DNA of 56,260 nucleotides, taken from positions 1 to 56,260 of the forward strand of contig PHSQ01000004.1 of assembly GCA_002862095.1 (NCBI GenBank), in the 5' to 3' direction. Position 1 is the stretch's first letter; every line of letters starts with the position of its first letter. The translations under genes were made by a program, and so were the position numbers. Shown piece by piece: positions 16,692 through 25,821 of this stretch. A model generated the notes under the pieces. The model ran no database searches. It was not told the origin of the DNA and worked only from the letters and a program-made list of their open reading frames with translations. The stretch comes from Methylocystis sp. KS32. Lineage in GTDB: Bacteria; Pseudomonadota; Alphaproteobacteria; Rhizobiales; Beijerinckiaceae.

Positions 16692-17177
16692 TTATTCCGT
16701 CTCCGGCTGCGCCACGAAGAGCAGGATCAGCCCGACGCTGCCGACGAAGCGGAAGGCTGCTTCCTGCATGTTCCAGCCCTGCGAGCGCCACATCTGGAAC
16801 CATTCGCCGCCGATGGTCATGAAACCGAGGAAATAGAGCCCGATCCCCGCCGCGAGCCCGCCGATGGCGAGATCCTTGGCGGCGTTGAAGGCGCGCGCGC
16901 TTTCGCCTTTCGCGCGCAGGAGCCTTATCGCGCCGGCGAGGCATAGCGCGCCGGAGCCGATCTCCGCCGCCATGATGAAATCGTAAACGACGTGATACAG
17001 CAGACCGCTGCGGATCGCCCGCCATTGGAAGGCCGAATCCGGGACCGTATCCATCGACAAAATATGCTGCACTCCGGCGAAATTGGCGCCGTAATCCAGG
17101 ATGTTGTCGAAGCCGACCATCAGCAGCAGCAGCCCGACGCAGGCGACGAGAAGGATTTTCGCGTAACGCGGAATCAT
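16692..17177 (-). CDS. DUF2165-family small membrane protein
   Basis: 161 residues with four membrane helices (YAKILLVACVGLLLLMVGF, then segments near 75-90, 105-122 and 142-157) and the family-type NILDYGANFAGVQHILSMDTV and GGEWFQMWRSQGWNMQ motifs. The family is annotated only as predicted small integral membrane protein. Its stop lies 3 bp before the aldolase start, so the two form an operon; a role in the methylthio-sugar route is not supported by anything else. Confidence 0.8.
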   Translation of the reverse strand: MIPRYAKILLVACVGLLLLMVGFDNILDYGANFAGVQHILSMDTVPDSAFQWRAIRSGLLYHVVYDFIMAAEIGSGALCLAGAIRLLRAKGESARAFNAAKDLAIGGLAAGIGLYFLGFMTIGGEWFQMWRSQGWNMQEAAFRFVGSVGLILLFVAQPETE

Positions 17178-17339
17178 GTGGCCCCCCCAGCGGATGACGG
17201 CGCAAGGCTACACTCCGCGGAGGGCGATTGCGAGGCCGGGGTGGAGTGTCGCGAGGAAGCGCCTCGCGATTTTGTCGTCGCTTGCGACCATCGCCGGCGG
17301 CCTCGGCTAGACGTTCGTCGCTCGCTTTTGGTCTGGAAA

Positions 17340-17475
17340 ATGTGGGACGGCGCGGGGATTTTATCGAGATTACGCGCCGCTGCGCGCCAAATATGGCTTT
17401 TGGACCGGCGTCTTCGCCCTCGTCGTCGCCATCAAGCCGATGGACGCCGAGAGGGCGAAGCAAAACAGGCGATGA
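17340..17475 (+). pseudogene. Possible gene remnant, C-terminal fragment
   Basis: In the 316-bp gap one frame reads YRDYAPLRAKYGFWTGVFA..., then IKPMDAERAKQNRR and a stop at 17473-17475. It looks protein-like but has no start or upstream continuation. It may be the end of a lost membrane protein gene. The rest of 17178-17493 holds nothing I can support. Confidence 0.2.
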
Positions 17476-17493
17476 CGCCGCTACACCGCTCGC

Positions 17494-17793
17494 TCAGTTA
17501 TTGTCCTGACACGCGCGCATGCATGTGGTCTTTTGTTCGGTGCACGACTCGCCGCCCTGAACTTCCGGCGTTCCGGGCCTGTTGCCCTCGCTGTAGCAGC
17601 GGCGATAATCCTTCTTGCATTTTGCTTCGCAGGTCCTCTGCGCGGCGGATTTGCCCGACTTCGCCAGAACATAGACCGACTCGCCCTGGATCGCGGCGCG
17701 CGGCGCGGCGTCAAACGCCGAGGCCAGCCCCGCCGTCAAAAACGGGGCCATGAGCAGAACTCCGAAGCGCACGCCATGACTGAATCTTGCCAT
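17494..17793 (-). CDS. Secreted cysteine-rich protein, 99 aa
   Basis: ATG 17793 follows GGGAGAG. A signal peptide (VRFGVLLMAPFLTAGLASA, to about residue 26) precedes a mature domain with six cysteines: CEAKCKKDYRRC (55, 59, 66), C84, and CMRAC (91, 95). Spacing C-x3-C in two helical-looking segments suggests a small disulfide-linked helical hairpin. Exported peptide of unknown role. It lies 29 bp downstream of the methyltransferase gene and may be co-transcribed. Confidence 0.7.
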   Translation of the reverse strand: MARFSHGVRFGVLLMAPFLTAGLASAFDAAPRAAIQGESVYVLAKSGKSAAQRTCEAKCKKDYRRCYSEGNRPGTPEVQGGESCTEQKTTCMRACQDNN

Positions 17794-17822
17794 CGTAATC
17801 TCTCCCTCTTGTTGACCAACGA

Positions 17823-18731
17823 TCATGGGGTTCGGTTGGTTCCGCCCGAACTTCCCTGCGCGGCGCGTCCGGCGCGCGAGAGCAGCGTGCTTATTTTCCC
17901 CATGAACTTTTGCCGCGGCGGGTCCGTCGCGGCCATGAGCCGCGGCTTCGCCTCGACGTCCGTCGCGCGGCGCGCGATGATGGTGTAGCGTTCTTCTTCC
18001 CTGGAGACGCCCTGTTTCCAGATCGCCCGCGCGGGACGCAGTTCCAGCGTAAAGCCAAGATTGGCGAAGACTCTTTGGTAAAGCCCGTTCGAAAGCCGCC
18101 ACCAAACGTAATCGATTTCGGGGTCGTTCCAGGGGTTCATGGGCGACATGAAGGGAGCCGGATCCTCGATCACCGGCGTAAAGGCGACGATCACCGCCTC
18201 CTTGGCCTTTCGGCACATGGCCCCGATGGCGCTTATGGGGTCCGCCAAATGTTCGATGATCGCGCCCGCGAAGACAATGTCGAACATCTCGTCGTAATAT
18301 TGTAGTTCGCGGAGCGGCGTATAGGAGACGGTCGACCTGCTGTTCAGCTTGTGCCAAGCATACCAATATCCGTTCTTGAGGCCATCGTAGTAAAGCGCTC
18401 TTTGCTGACGGTCCCAGGTCTCGCGGTCCACATGGTGGAGATTTCCGGCGAAGGGCACGCGTTCAAAATCGGAAACGTCCCGGAAATCGAGCGCGGTGAC
18501 GACGGCCCCCGCCGCTTCGGCGGAAAAGGCGAGGAAGCCAGAGGCCGTGCCGACGTCGAGAACGGTTTTACCCTTCAGGGGATAGTTGCCGATATATTGA
18601 TCGAAGCAACCGCGAATGTCCCAATGCCCGACAGCGGGCTCCTCGTCGGGAAAGTCGAGGTAGTGATAGAAGAAGCAGTCCTCCCTGCTGGGCTTTGGCG
18701 GCGGAGCGGCGCGAGGGAGCAACTTCATCAT
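17823..18731 (-). CDS. Class I SAM-dependent methyltransferase
   Basis: 302 residues from ATG 18731 (GAAGGG upstream); the frame is open for another 200 residues but these are not protein-like. Motif I is VLDVGTASGFLAF (57-69), then LDFRD (81-85), and a post-motif FDIVFAGAIIEHLADP around residues 145-160. The N-terminal HWDIRGCFDQYIGNYPLKGKT is usual in methyltransferases that act on small molecules or glycans in sugar clusters. Substrate unknown. Confidence 0.8.
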   Translation of the reverse strand: MMKLLPRAAPPPKPSREDCFFYHYLDFPDEEPAVGHWDIRGCFDQYIGNYPLKGKTVLDVGTASGFLAFSAEAAGAVVTALDFRDVSDFERVPFAGNLHHVDRETWDRQQRALYYDGLKNGYWYAWHKLNSRSTVSYTPLRELQYYDEMFDIVFAGAIIEHLADPISAIGAMCRKAKEAVIVAFTPVIEDPAPFMSPMNPWNDPEIDYVWWRLSNGLYQRVFANLGFTLELRPARAIWKQGVSREEERYTIIARRATDVEAKPRLMAATDPPRQKFMGKISTLLSRAGRAAQGSSGGTNRTP

Positions 18732-18924
18732 CAACGACCCTTCGGGACTGCACGGCAATTTCGAGGCGGACTCGAATGATCGAGAACCTCCGCCGAGTTC
18801 CCGATTCAGCGGGTAGCCATCCTCTACTTGAGTTTGACGATTTCGGCAAGAATGCGCCCGCCTCGCGAGCGGACGCCGGGGGTCCGGGCGCGCCGCAATT
18901 CCAGCTACGTCGGCCGTCTCGCCC

Positions 18925-19635
18925 CTATCCTGCGCTCGCTCTGACCGTCGCGGCGGTTTGGCCGAACAACACCTGTCGCTCCTCGTCGGTGAAACCGGTG
19001 CGCTGGCGCTCCAGATGTTTGCCGGCGGCATAGGCGCGCCGCACCGCGGGGCGCGCGGCGACGGTCTCGAACCAGCGCTGCAGGTTCGGGAAATCCGAAA
19101 GATTCTGTCCTTGCGCCTCGTGGGGAACGATCCAGGGATAGATCGCCATGTCGGCGATGGAATATTCGCCCGCGACGAAAGGCGCTTGCGCGAGGCGCCG
19201 TTCCAGCACGCCGTAGAGCCGGTTTGTTTCGTTGACGTAGCGGTCGATGGCGTATGGGATGCGCTGCGGAGAATAGCGCGCGAAATGATGGTTTTGGCCC
19301 GCCATCGGCCCGAGGCCGCCGACCTGCCAGAACAGCCATTGCAACGCATCGAGGCGCGCCCGCGTCTCGCCCGCCAGAAAGCGCCCGGTCTTTTCGGCGA
19401 GATAGACGAGGATCGCGCCGGACTCGAACAAGGATAGCGGCCCCGCCTGGTCGGTGGGATCGTCGTCGACGATCGCGGGCATCCGGTTATTGGGCGAAAT
19501 CACCAGAAAATCCGGTTTGAACTGCTCGCCCTTGCCGATGTCGACGGGAACGATACGATAGGGGAGCGCGGTCTCCTCCAGAAAAATCATGATCTTGTGC
19601 CCGTTGGGCGTCGGCCAGTAATAGAGCGAGATCAT
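18925..19635 (-). CDS. yfcG: YfcG-type glutathione S-transferase (disulfide oxidoreductase)
   Basis: 236 residues, with the YfcG pattern throughout: LYYWPTPNGHKI at the N-terminus, ISPNNRMPAIVDDDP, LSLFESGAILVYLAEKTGRFL, LQWLFWQVGGLGPMAGQNHHF. E. coli YfcG binds glutathione disulfide and reduces disulfides rather than conjugating drugs. The active site uses Thr/Asn near the N-terminus (PTPNG). It stands alone on the minus strand before the repeat island. Confidence 0.88.
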   Translation of the reverse strand: MISLYYWPTPNGHKIMIFLEETALPYRIVPVDIGKGEQFKPDFLVISPNNRMPAIVDDDPTDQAGPLSLFESGAILVYLAEKTGRFLAGETRARLDALQWLFWQVGGLGPMAGQNHHFARYSPQRIPYAIDRYVNETNRLYGVLERRLAQAPFVAGEYSIADMAIYPWIVPHEAQGQNLSDFPNLQRWFETVAARPAVRRAYAAGKHLERQRTGFTDEERQVLFGQTAATVRASAG

Positions 19636-19808
19636 TGCGGCCTCGGGTTGATGTCGAACGCCCCCTCAAATAGCGGCGGCGACCTTTGCGCCAAGGCAAG
19701 CATGTCGGGAAATGCTTAAAGATTCGGCGCGGGCTCGAAGCCGAAACGCCGGAGCCTGCTTGCTTTCAAGGCCGCGAATAGAGCTGCGCTCCGATTGCAA
19801 ATGTGACG

Positions 19809-19880
19809 AGAGCAAAATCCGAAGAAGTTGATAGACTTTTTCGATTGGATTTTGCTCCAGCTTTTCGAATCTGGAGCGGT
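19809..19880 (+). repeat. Partial copy of the AGAGCAAAATCC palindromic element
   Basis: AGAGCAAAATCCGAAGAAGT...GATTTTGCTCC and the following CTTTTCGAATCTGGAGCGG match the first half of the element at 30310, 36350, 39825 (inverted) and 55950; the second hairpin is missing. The sequence between 19636 and here is otherwise empty. Confidence 0.8.
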
Positions 19881-19888
19881 AAAGGGCG

Positions 19889-20129
19889 ACGTCATTGCGA
19901 GCCAAAGGCGCGGCGGGAGGCGATCCTTAAGTCCCGCTAGTCCCCCTCCGTCATCGCGAGCGCAGCGAAGCGATCCAGCGCCGGGCCAATCCCCTCTCCG
20001 TCATTGCGAGCGTAGCGAAGCAATCCAGAGTCGCGGGCAGCCCCCTGGATTGCCACGCCTTCGGCTCGCAATGACGGCGTGGGCCAGCCCCGCTGGATCG
20101 CCGCCCGTCATGGCGAGCGCAGCGAAGCC
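19889..20129. repeat. Palindromic repeat cluster
   Basis: Five arms of the CATTGCGAGCGNAGCGAAG family alternate in orientation. From 20130 to 20364 there is no gene I can support; a GGTCATATG...CATATGACC inverted repeat lies at about 20190-20224. Confidence 0.75.
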
Positions 20130-20364
20130 TATGTGGACGGCCGTTTGGCAAGCGCTTTTTGCGGTCAGTGACGATCTGGTCGGCTGCGGTCATATGTCCG
20201 GCCTTTTGGCGCGGCGCATATGACCGCTGGCCCTGATGAAGTCCGACGAGCCGGGTTCCGATCAATACAGCGAGCTCAAGGCTCGTGCTTCGCGGCGGAG
20301 TGTCCCTGCTTTCGGTTGCGACCCGCATCGTTTCATCACGCATCTTGCGCTCGTCCAACTCTGG

Positions 20365-20573
20365 AATTACAGTGACATGCCCGTATTTACCTTATATCTG
20401 TTCGATGCTGCCGAGAGCATATGACCCGCATCGCCCGTATCGTTTTCCCCGGCCTTCCGCATCATCTCACCCAGCGTGACAATCGTCCCGCAACCTTGTT
20501 TTTTGAGGCGGGCGATTATGAGTTGTATCGGCCATTTAAAGGGGAAAGACGGTCGTGTCACCGCAATTCGTAA
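20365..20573 (+). mobile_element. Internally deleted RAYT element, copy A
   Basis: Left end AATTACAGTGACATGCCCGT (from 20365), then the first 37 codons of the RAYT gene from ATG 20421 (MTRIARIVFPGLPHHLTQRD...DYELYR). These jump straight to the element's right end (CATTTAAAGGGGAAAGACGG, then TCGTGTCACCG). The truncated frame stops at 20571-20573. It has lost the catalytic His and Tyr residues and would need the intact transposase to move. Confidence 0.75.
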
Positions 20574-21237
20574 TTCCGTAATTCACCGTAATTCGGTCGT
20601 GTCACCGTAATTCCGCCAGTCCCCTCTCCGTCATTGCGAGCGTAGCGAAGCAATCCAGAGGCGCGCCAGACCCCCTGGATTGCTTCGTCGCTGCGCTCCT
20701 CGCAATGACGGCCGTGGGCCAGCCCGCTGGATTGCTTCCCGCCGCGCCTTCGGCAATTACGCAATTACGGTGACACGCCGCAATTACGGTGACACGCCCT
20801 TATTTACCTTATATCTGTTCGATGCTGCCGAGAGCATATGACCCGCATCGCCCGTATCGTTTTCCCCGGCCTTCCGCATCATCTCACCCAGCGTGACAAT
20901 CGTCCCGCAACCTTGTTTTTTGAGGCGGGCGATTATGAGTTGTATCGGCCATTTAAAGGGGAAAGACGGTCGTGTCACCGCAATTCGTAATTCCGTAATT
21001 CACCGTAATTCGGTCGTGTCACCGTAATTCCGCCAGTCCCCTCTCCGTCATTGCGAGCGTAGCGAAGCAATCCAGAGGCGCGCCAGACCCCCTGGATTGC
21101 TTCGTCGCTGCGCTCCTCGCAATGACGGCCGTGGGCCAGCCCGCTGGATTGCTTCCCGCCGCGCCTTCGGCAATTACGCAATTACGGTGACACGCCACAA
21201 TTACGGTGACATGCCCGAATTTACCTTATATCTGTTC
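20404..21237. repeat. 417-bp tandem duplication, two copies
   Basis: 20404-20820 and 20821-21237 are nearly identical; differences are limited to the last 30 bases or so. Each unit holds a deleted RAYT 5' segment, a pair of CATTGCGAGC palindromes and several GTGTCACCGTAATT motifs. The RAYT start codons fall at 20421, 20838 and 21255, i.e. 417 bp apart each time. Confidence 0.9.
20782..20990 (+). mobile_element. Internally deleted RAYT element, copy B
   Basis: Same structure as the copy at 20365: left end from 20782, ATG 20838, 37 RAYT codons, deletion junction after TATCGG, right end, and stop at 20988-20990. It is part of the second unit of the 417-bp tandem duplication. Confidence 0.75.
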
Positions 21238-21405
21238 GATGCTACCGAGAGCATATGACCCGCATCGCCCGTATCGTTTTCCCCGGCCTTCCGCATCATC
21301 TCACCCAGCGTGACAATCGTCGCGCAACCGTGTTTTTTGAGGCGGGCGATTATGAGTTGTATCGGCTATTTAAAGAAGACGGGCGTGTCACCGAAATTCC
21401 GAATG
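21199..21405 (+). mobile_element. Internally deleted RAYT element, copy C
   Basis: Left end from 21199, ATG 21255, 37 RAYT codons, then a shortened right end (CTATTTAAAGAAGACGGGCG and TGTCACCG). Unlike the other deleted copies its frame does not stop but runs on into the low-GC gene at 21456. Confidence 0.7.
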
Positions 21406-21455
21406 GTAAAAGATATGATTCGCCTCAGTCGACGACATATGATCAGGGTTGGCGC

Positions 21456-22187
21456 ATGGGAACTGCCGTAGGTTACGCATTCATAGGGGCAGTCGCTCTC
21501 GCCGTTCTCAGCATCGCTCATGCGTGGGCGATGAAGATGAAAGAGCAGTCTCGCATTGCAGCCGAAATGTTCTGGTATGCTGGCGGTCTGTTGCCCCTCG
21601 CCCTTGAATGCGGTTTTCTGGCATCCAATGGAGATTTGCCAATGGTACTCCAGCGAATTGTTTTGTTTTGTGTTGGGGGACTTATAGGCGGCGCAACTTT
21701 TGTTGGCATTGGCGAATACATTCGGCCGTCCCCAGCAAGTGCGCAAACTGCACAGGGGACAGGGGCAGGCACAAGCGGCAATCAACCTCACGTCAATATC
21801 AGTGGAGGGGAAAACGTAGTCTCGATAGGCCAGATCGGTGGAATAACAGCTCGGGTGGTAAATATTAACCCGCCGCTTCAGCCGGAACTAAGAATTCTTG
21901 AAAAGGCCGAAGTCAATAATCCGGACGGATCCCACACTGTAACGATCAAGACTCAAGTGGCGTCTCCCATCACGCCAGGCCTGCTAATTGTTCAAATTGA
22001 TGCTATCGGACTTCAACGCGTGAGTATTGCTCCACCTGCACTAAATGGGGTCAGCATGATGAAATTGCGAAACGTGCGACGCGAGCAAAATTCATTTTCA
22101 GCTGAAATACCGGCTCCTCGTGGCCAATATGATATCGTAGTGAAAACCAATTCTGCAGTGCCAATCACGCTAAACGCTACATTCTAG
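21456..22187 (+). CDS. Membrane-anchored protein of unknown function, low GC
   Basis: 243 residues from ATG 21456 (AGGG about nine bases upstream). Two or three membrane segments (VGYAFIGAVALAVLSIAHAW, about 5-25; LLPLALECGFLASN; IVLFCVGGLIGGATFVGIGEY, about 67-87) are followed by a Gly/Thr/Asn-rich linker (GTGAGTSGNQPHVNISGGENV) and a C-terminal beta-rich domain of about 130 residues. Base composition is visibly lower in GC than the neighbours, suggesting transfer. The frame is also open from 21255, which would prepend 37 RAYT codons; the internal start is more natural. It is bounded by RAYT ends on both sides. No family recognised. Confidence 0.6.
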   Translation: MGTAVGYAFIGAVALAVLSIAHAWAMKMKEQSRIAAEMFWYAGGLLPLALECGFLASNGDLPMVLQRIVLFCVGGLIGGATFVGIGEYIRPSPASAQTAQGTGAGTSGNQPHVNISGGENVVSIGQIGGITARVVNINPPLQPELRILEKAEVNNPDGSHTVTIKTQVASPITPGLLIVQIDAIGLQRVSIAPPALNGVSMMKLRNVRREQNSFSAEIPAPRGQYDIVVKTNSAVPITLNATF

Positions 22188-22271
22188 GCCATTTAATATT
22201 TACAAATCTCAAGACTTTTGAAACAAACCTAGGCAGCTGTTCCGATTGCGCTTTTTTGTTTCATAAGTCTA

Positions 22272-22310
22272 GATTACAGTGACACGCCCGTCTTTCCCCC
22301 TTAAATAGCC
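22272..22310 (-). repeat. Isolated inverted right end of the RAYT element
   Basis: GATTACAGTGACACGCCCGT, then CTTTCCCCCTTAAATAGCC is the reverse complement of the right end seen at 20530 and 23050. Together with copy C it places the gene at 21456 between inverted RAYT right ends. Confidence 0.7.
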
Positions 22311-22319
22311 GAATTGCGG

Positions 22320-23087
22320 AATTACAGTGACATGCCCGTATTTACCTTATATCTGTTCGATGCTACCGAGAGCATATGACCCGCATCGCCCGTATCGTTG
22401 TCCCCGGCCTTCCACATCATGTCACCCAGCGTGGCAATCGTCGCGCAACCGTGTTTTTCGAGGCGGGCGATTATGAGTTGTATCGGGATTGGCTGGGCCA
22501 GTCCTGCCGCAAGTTTGGGGTTTCGGTCTGGGCTTATTGCCTGATGCCCAATCACGTGCATTTGATCCTGACTCCGCAAGACAGCGGCGGCCTCGCGCTG
22601 GCGTTGGCGCGCACGCATCGGCTTTACGCCGGTTTCGTCAATGCGCGGGCGCGCCAGACCGGCCATTTGTTCCAGGGACGCTTTGGCTCGGTCGCCATGG
22701 ACGAAGAGCATTTGATGGTCGCCGCGCGCTACGTCGCGCTGAATCCCGTGCGTGCCCGGCTTGTGGCGCAGGCGCCGGACTGGCCGTACTCGAGCGTTCG
22801 GGCGCATCTGGCGGGCCGCGACGACGGCCTTGTCGAGACAAAACCCCTGCTTAAGCGGGCGCCGCGCTTTGCCGATCTTCTCGACACCGACCCCGACGAC
22901 CCCTGTTTTGCGGCGTTGCGACGCAGCGAACTCATCGGACGCCCTTTGGGTTCGGCGGATTTCATGGCGACCATCGGACACCAGCTCGGGCGCATCGTAA
23001 CGCCGGGAACCCGAGGGAGAAAACCCAAAGTCGTGCGGGACGAGGGCGCTATTTAAAGGGGAAATACGGGCGTGTCACCGTAAATCC
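22320..23087 (+). mobile_element. Intact RAYT transposase element
   Basis: The left boundary AATTACAGTGACATGCCCGT and the right boundary (GGGGAAATACGGGCGTGTCA, then CCGTAAATCC) form an imperfect inverted repeat around the transposase gene. Further GTGTCACCGTAAATCC motifs follow to about 23110. Confidence 0.7.
22376..23056 (+). CDS. REP-associated tyrosine transposase (RAYT, Y1 HUH family)
   Basis: 226 residues, full length. HUH motif H60-V-H62 (CLMPNHVHLIL) binds the metal, and Tyr119 in RYVALNPVRA is the nucleophile that cuts single-stranded DNA. The N-terminus (MTRIARIVVPGLPHHVTQRGN) and LYAGFVNARARQTGHLFQGRF are typical of RAYTs. The three truncated copies upstream match the first 37 codons and the region after its stop. 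RAYTs are thought to move or maintain REP-type palindromes; this one sits beside many such palindromes. Confidence 0.93.
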   Translation: MTRIARIVVPGLPHHVTQRGNRRATVFFEAGDYELYRDWLGQSCRKFGVSVWAYCLMPNHVHLILTPQDSGGLALALARTHRLYAGFVNARARQTGHLFQGRFGSVAMDEEHLMVAARYVALNPVRARLVAQAPDWPYSSVRAHLAGRDDGLVETKPLLKRAPRFADLLDTDPDDPCFAALRRSELIGRPLGSADFMATIGHQLGRIVTPGTRGRKPKVVRDEGAI

Positions 23088-23167
23088 GTAAATCCGTGTC
23101 ACCGTAAATCCTGCGCGGTCTTCCGTGGTCTGGACTTCGCGCGCGAACAAACCATGGAGCCGCTGTA

Positions 23168-23206
23168 AAGAAAATCGCCAGCAATCGATTGCTGGCGAAG
23201 ATTTTC
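23168..23206 (-). terminator. Rho-independent terminator of trxA
   Basis: A perfect 22-bp palindrome centred on ATCGAT (23176-23197, arms CGCCAGCAATC) is flanked by GAAAAT and ATTTTC. On the minus strand the hairpin is followed by GATTTTCTTT. It lies 20-60 bp after the trxA stop. Confidence 0.8.
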
Positions 23207-23226
23207 AAGGGCTATGCGCGCGTCGA

Positions 23227-23547
23227 TCAGAGCGCGGAGGAGATCCAGCGGAGCAGTTCGCCCTTGGGCGCCGCGCCAACCTTTTGCGCCGCGGCCTTGC
23301 CGTCCTTGAAGACGATGAGGGTTGGGATCGAGCGAATGCCGAGCTTGCCGGCGACATTTGGATTCTCGTCGATGTTGAGCTTGACCACCTTAACTTTTTC
23401 GCCGAGTTCGCTGGCGATTTCTTCCAGTGCGGGCGCGATCAGGCGGCAGGGGCCGCACCACTCGGCCCAAAAGTCGACAACGACCGGCACCGTCGCTTTC
23501 AGCACCTCGGATTCAAAGCTGGCGTCCGTGATTTTCTGGGTAGTCAT
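23227..23547 (-). CDS. trxA: Thioredoxin 1
   Basis: 106 residues, the normal length. Redox site WCGPC at 30-34, [12 protein letters not shown], the cis-Pro in [13 protein letters not shown] (proline near residue 75), and the helix-forming tail. Cytoplasmic disulfide reductase fed by thioredoxin reductase. It stands alone, ending in a strong terminator next to the transposon island. Confidence 0.97.
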   Translation of the reverse strand: MTTQKITDASFESEVLKATVPVVVDFWAEWCGPCRLIAPALEEIASELGEKVKVVKLNIDENPNVAGKLGIRSIPTLIVFKDGKAAAQKVGAAPKGELLRWISSAL

Positions 23548-23764
23548 CTGTAAATTTCCCTATGCGCTCGGTTCACGAACTTAGGAATGGCGCTTGGTCG
23601 CGTCAAGCGCGGGAATGTCGATCGCCCTCGACCGCGCCAGATTAATGGCCCCGTATTTGCGAGCACGTTGTTGTGGCGTTCTGCCGCATTGCGAACGATG
23701 GGTCGCCGGAGCATCATCTTTTTCTATTGGGCGACGGGCTGTCTCTATCAAAGCCCTACAGACA

Positions 23765-23804
23765 CAAAGAGCGGGGATGGCGTCTCGCCTTTCCCCACTC
23801 TTTG
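23765..23804. other. Long hairpin in a gene-free region
   Basis: CAAAGAG/CTCTTTG, GGGGA/TCCCC and GGCG/CGCC pair in order around a TCT loop, with only small mismatches. There is no T-run on either side, so it is not an obvious terminator. The surrounding 23548-24176 (629 bp) holds no gene I can support. Confidence 0.45.
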
Positions 23805-23941
23805 CTACCCGTCCTTAACCGATCAAAACGTGAGTGGCTCTAGGTCTTTGCGCCTTTAGACACCACCACCGCTCCGTTCCTGCCGAAACGTCTTGCGGCC
23901 GTGCAGACCGGCGTCCTCCCTGACTTGGACCGTAGATGGGC

Positions 23942-23978
23942 GGTAACTCGCTGAAACGCTTAAGTTTTCGGCGTTACC
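23942..23978. other. Second hairpin in the same gene-free region
   Basis: GGTAAC/GTTACC, GC/GC and GAAAC/GTTTTC pair around a GCTTAA loop. Together with the hairpin at 23765 this suggests a structured RNA or a regulatory region. Confidence 0.35.
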
Positions 23979-24176
23979 CAAACTACATGGCGTGGGAACA
24001 ATATGACATAAACAGGGCGATGTCATTCGAATTGTGCAGCGTGCCGTAAAATGATGCGGCGATATTGCTCGAAAATTACGCTCGATTTCTAAGCGTCGGC
24101 CAAGCAGGGTCGAAAACATGCGATGTTCGGCGCGCTGAAAAAATTTCTCTCGTTTCCGGCGCGCCGTCAAAACCTG

Positions 24177-25712
24177 TCAAAGCGGGATATTGTCGTGCTT
24201 CTTCCATGGGTTCTCGAGCTTCTTGTGGCGCAATAGAGCGAGCGCCCGGGCGATTCGGCGACGGGTAGCGTTCGGTGTGATCACTTCGTCGATATAACCG
24301 CGTTCGGCGGCTACGAAAGGCGAGAGGAAGCGGTCTTCATATTCTTTCGTGCGCATGGCGATCTTTTCGGGATCGCCAATATCCGAACGGAAGATAATTT
24401 CGACCGCGCCCTTCGCTCCCATGACCGCGATCTGCGCCGAGGGCCAAGCGTAATTTACGTCTCCCCGTAAATGCTTGGAGGCCATGACGTCATAGGCGCC
24501 GCCGAACGCTTTGCGCGTGATGAGAGTCACCTTTGGAACGGTCGCCTCGGCGTAGGCGAAAAGCAGCTTGGCGCCGTGCTTGATCAAGCCGCCATATTCC
24601 TGCGCGGTGCCGGGAAGAAATCCGGGCACGTCGACGAGCGTGACGATCGGGATGTTGAAGCAGTCGCAAAAGCGGACGAAGCGGGCGGCTTTTTTGGAGG
24701 CGTCGATGTCGAGGACGCCCGCGAGAACCATGGGTTGGTTCGCGACGAAGCCAACCGTGCGTCCCTCGACGCGGCCAAAGCCGATCACGATGTTCTTGGC
24801 GTGAGCGTCCTGTATTTCGAAGAAGTCGCCTTCGTCCACGATCTTGGAGATCAACTCCTTCATGTCGTATGGCTTGTTCGGATTATCCGGCACGAGCGTG
24901 TCGAGCGACAGGTCGAGCCGGTCTGGATCATCGAAGCTTGGCCAATCCGGCGCCTCGTCCGTGTTCGACGAAGGCAGAAAATCGATTAGTCGGCGCATCT
25001 GAAGCAGAGCTTCGACGTCGTTATCGTAAGCGCGGTCGGCGATCGAACTTTTCGTGGTGTGGACCGACGCGCCGCCCAGTTCTTCCGCGGTGACGGTTTC
25101 GTTGGTCACGGTTTTAACGACGTCTGGACCGGTCACGAACATATAGCTGGTGTCGCGCACCATGACGATGAAGTCGGTCATCGCCGGCGAATAGACGTCG
25201 CCGCCGGCGCAGGGACCCATAATGACGGAAATTTGAGGAATGACGCCGGAAGACAGCACGTTGCGTTGGAAAACCTCGCCATAGCCCCCGAGCGCCGCTA
25301 CCCCTTCCTGAATGCGGGCGCCGCCCGCGTCGAACAGGCCGATGATGGGGGCGCGGTTCTTCAGCGCCATGTCCTGCAATTTGGTGATTTTCTGGGCGTG
25401 GGTCTCCGACAAGGAACCACCGAATACGGTGAAGTCCTTGGCGAAGACGAAAACGGCGCGACCATTGACGGTGCCCCAACCGGTGATCACGCCGTCGCCG
25501 GGGATTTTTTCTCCATTACCCATGCCGAAATCCGTGCAACGATGCTGCACGAACATATCGAATTCCTCGAAAGAGCCGGTATCCAGCAATAATTCTATGC
25601 GCTCGCGCGCAGTCAGCTTTCCGCGCCCGTGTTGCGCTTCGATACGCTTGTGGCCGCCGCCAAGGCGCGCCGAGTCGCGCCGCTTTTCGAGTCCTTCGAC
25701 GATGTGCTTCAT
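24177..25712 (-). CDS. pccB: Propionyl-CoA carboxylase beta (carboxyltransferase) subunit
   Basis: 511 residues. The carboxyltransferase subunit moves CO2 from biotin to propionyl-CoA, giving methylmalonyl-CoA. The N-terminal [23 protein letters not shown], the oxyanion-site loops [19 protein letters not shown] (about 135-155) and [17 protein letters not shown] (about 170-187), and the C-terminal [18 protein letters not shown] and [15 protein letters not shown] are all present. No biotin/alpha subunit gene is adjacent. The next enzyme's small subunit (mutA) is at 46829. Confidence 0.95.
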   Translation of the reverse strand: MKHIVEGLEKRRDSARLGGGHKRIEAQHGRGKLTARERIELLLDTGSFEEFDMFVQHRCTDFGMGNGEKIPGDGVITGWGTVNGRAVFVFAKDFTVFGGSLSETHAQKITKLQDMALKNRAPIIGLFDAGGARIQEGVAALGGYGEVFQRNVLSSGVIPQISVIMGPCAGGDVYSPAMTDFIVMVRDTSYMFVTGPDVVKTVTNETVTAEELGGASVHTTKSSIADRAYDNDVEALLQMRRLIDFLPSSNTDEAPDWPSFDDPDRLDLSLDTLVPDNPNKPYDMKELISKIVDEGDFFEIQDAHAKNIVIGFGRVEGRTVGFVANQPMVLAGVLDIDASKKAARFVRFCDCFNIPIVTLVDVPGFLPGTAQEYGGLIKHGAKLLFAYAEATVPKVTLITRKAFGGAYDVMASKHLRGDVNYAWPSAQIAVMGAKGAVEIIFRSDIGDPEKIAMRTKEYEDRFLSPFVAAERGYIDEVITPNATRRRIARALALLRHKKLENPWKKHDNIPL

Positions 25713-25821
25713 GGACGTTTAGCCTTGTATGTTTCGGACGCGCGGAGCGCCATTTTTTGATTAGCGCATTTGCGCAAAAAGCGGAAACGTGCGTTCCGCT
25801 GAGAGAATGTGGTGAAGCGCG

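Noticed and set aside
17823..19349. 508-residue fusion including the methyltransferase
   Set aside because: The first 200 residues overlap the GST gene in antisense and look like noise; a good ribosome-binding site precedes ATG 18731.
19951..20358. Minus-strand frame in the repeat island
   Set aside because: About half of it translates palindromic repeats; the rest has no recognisable domain.
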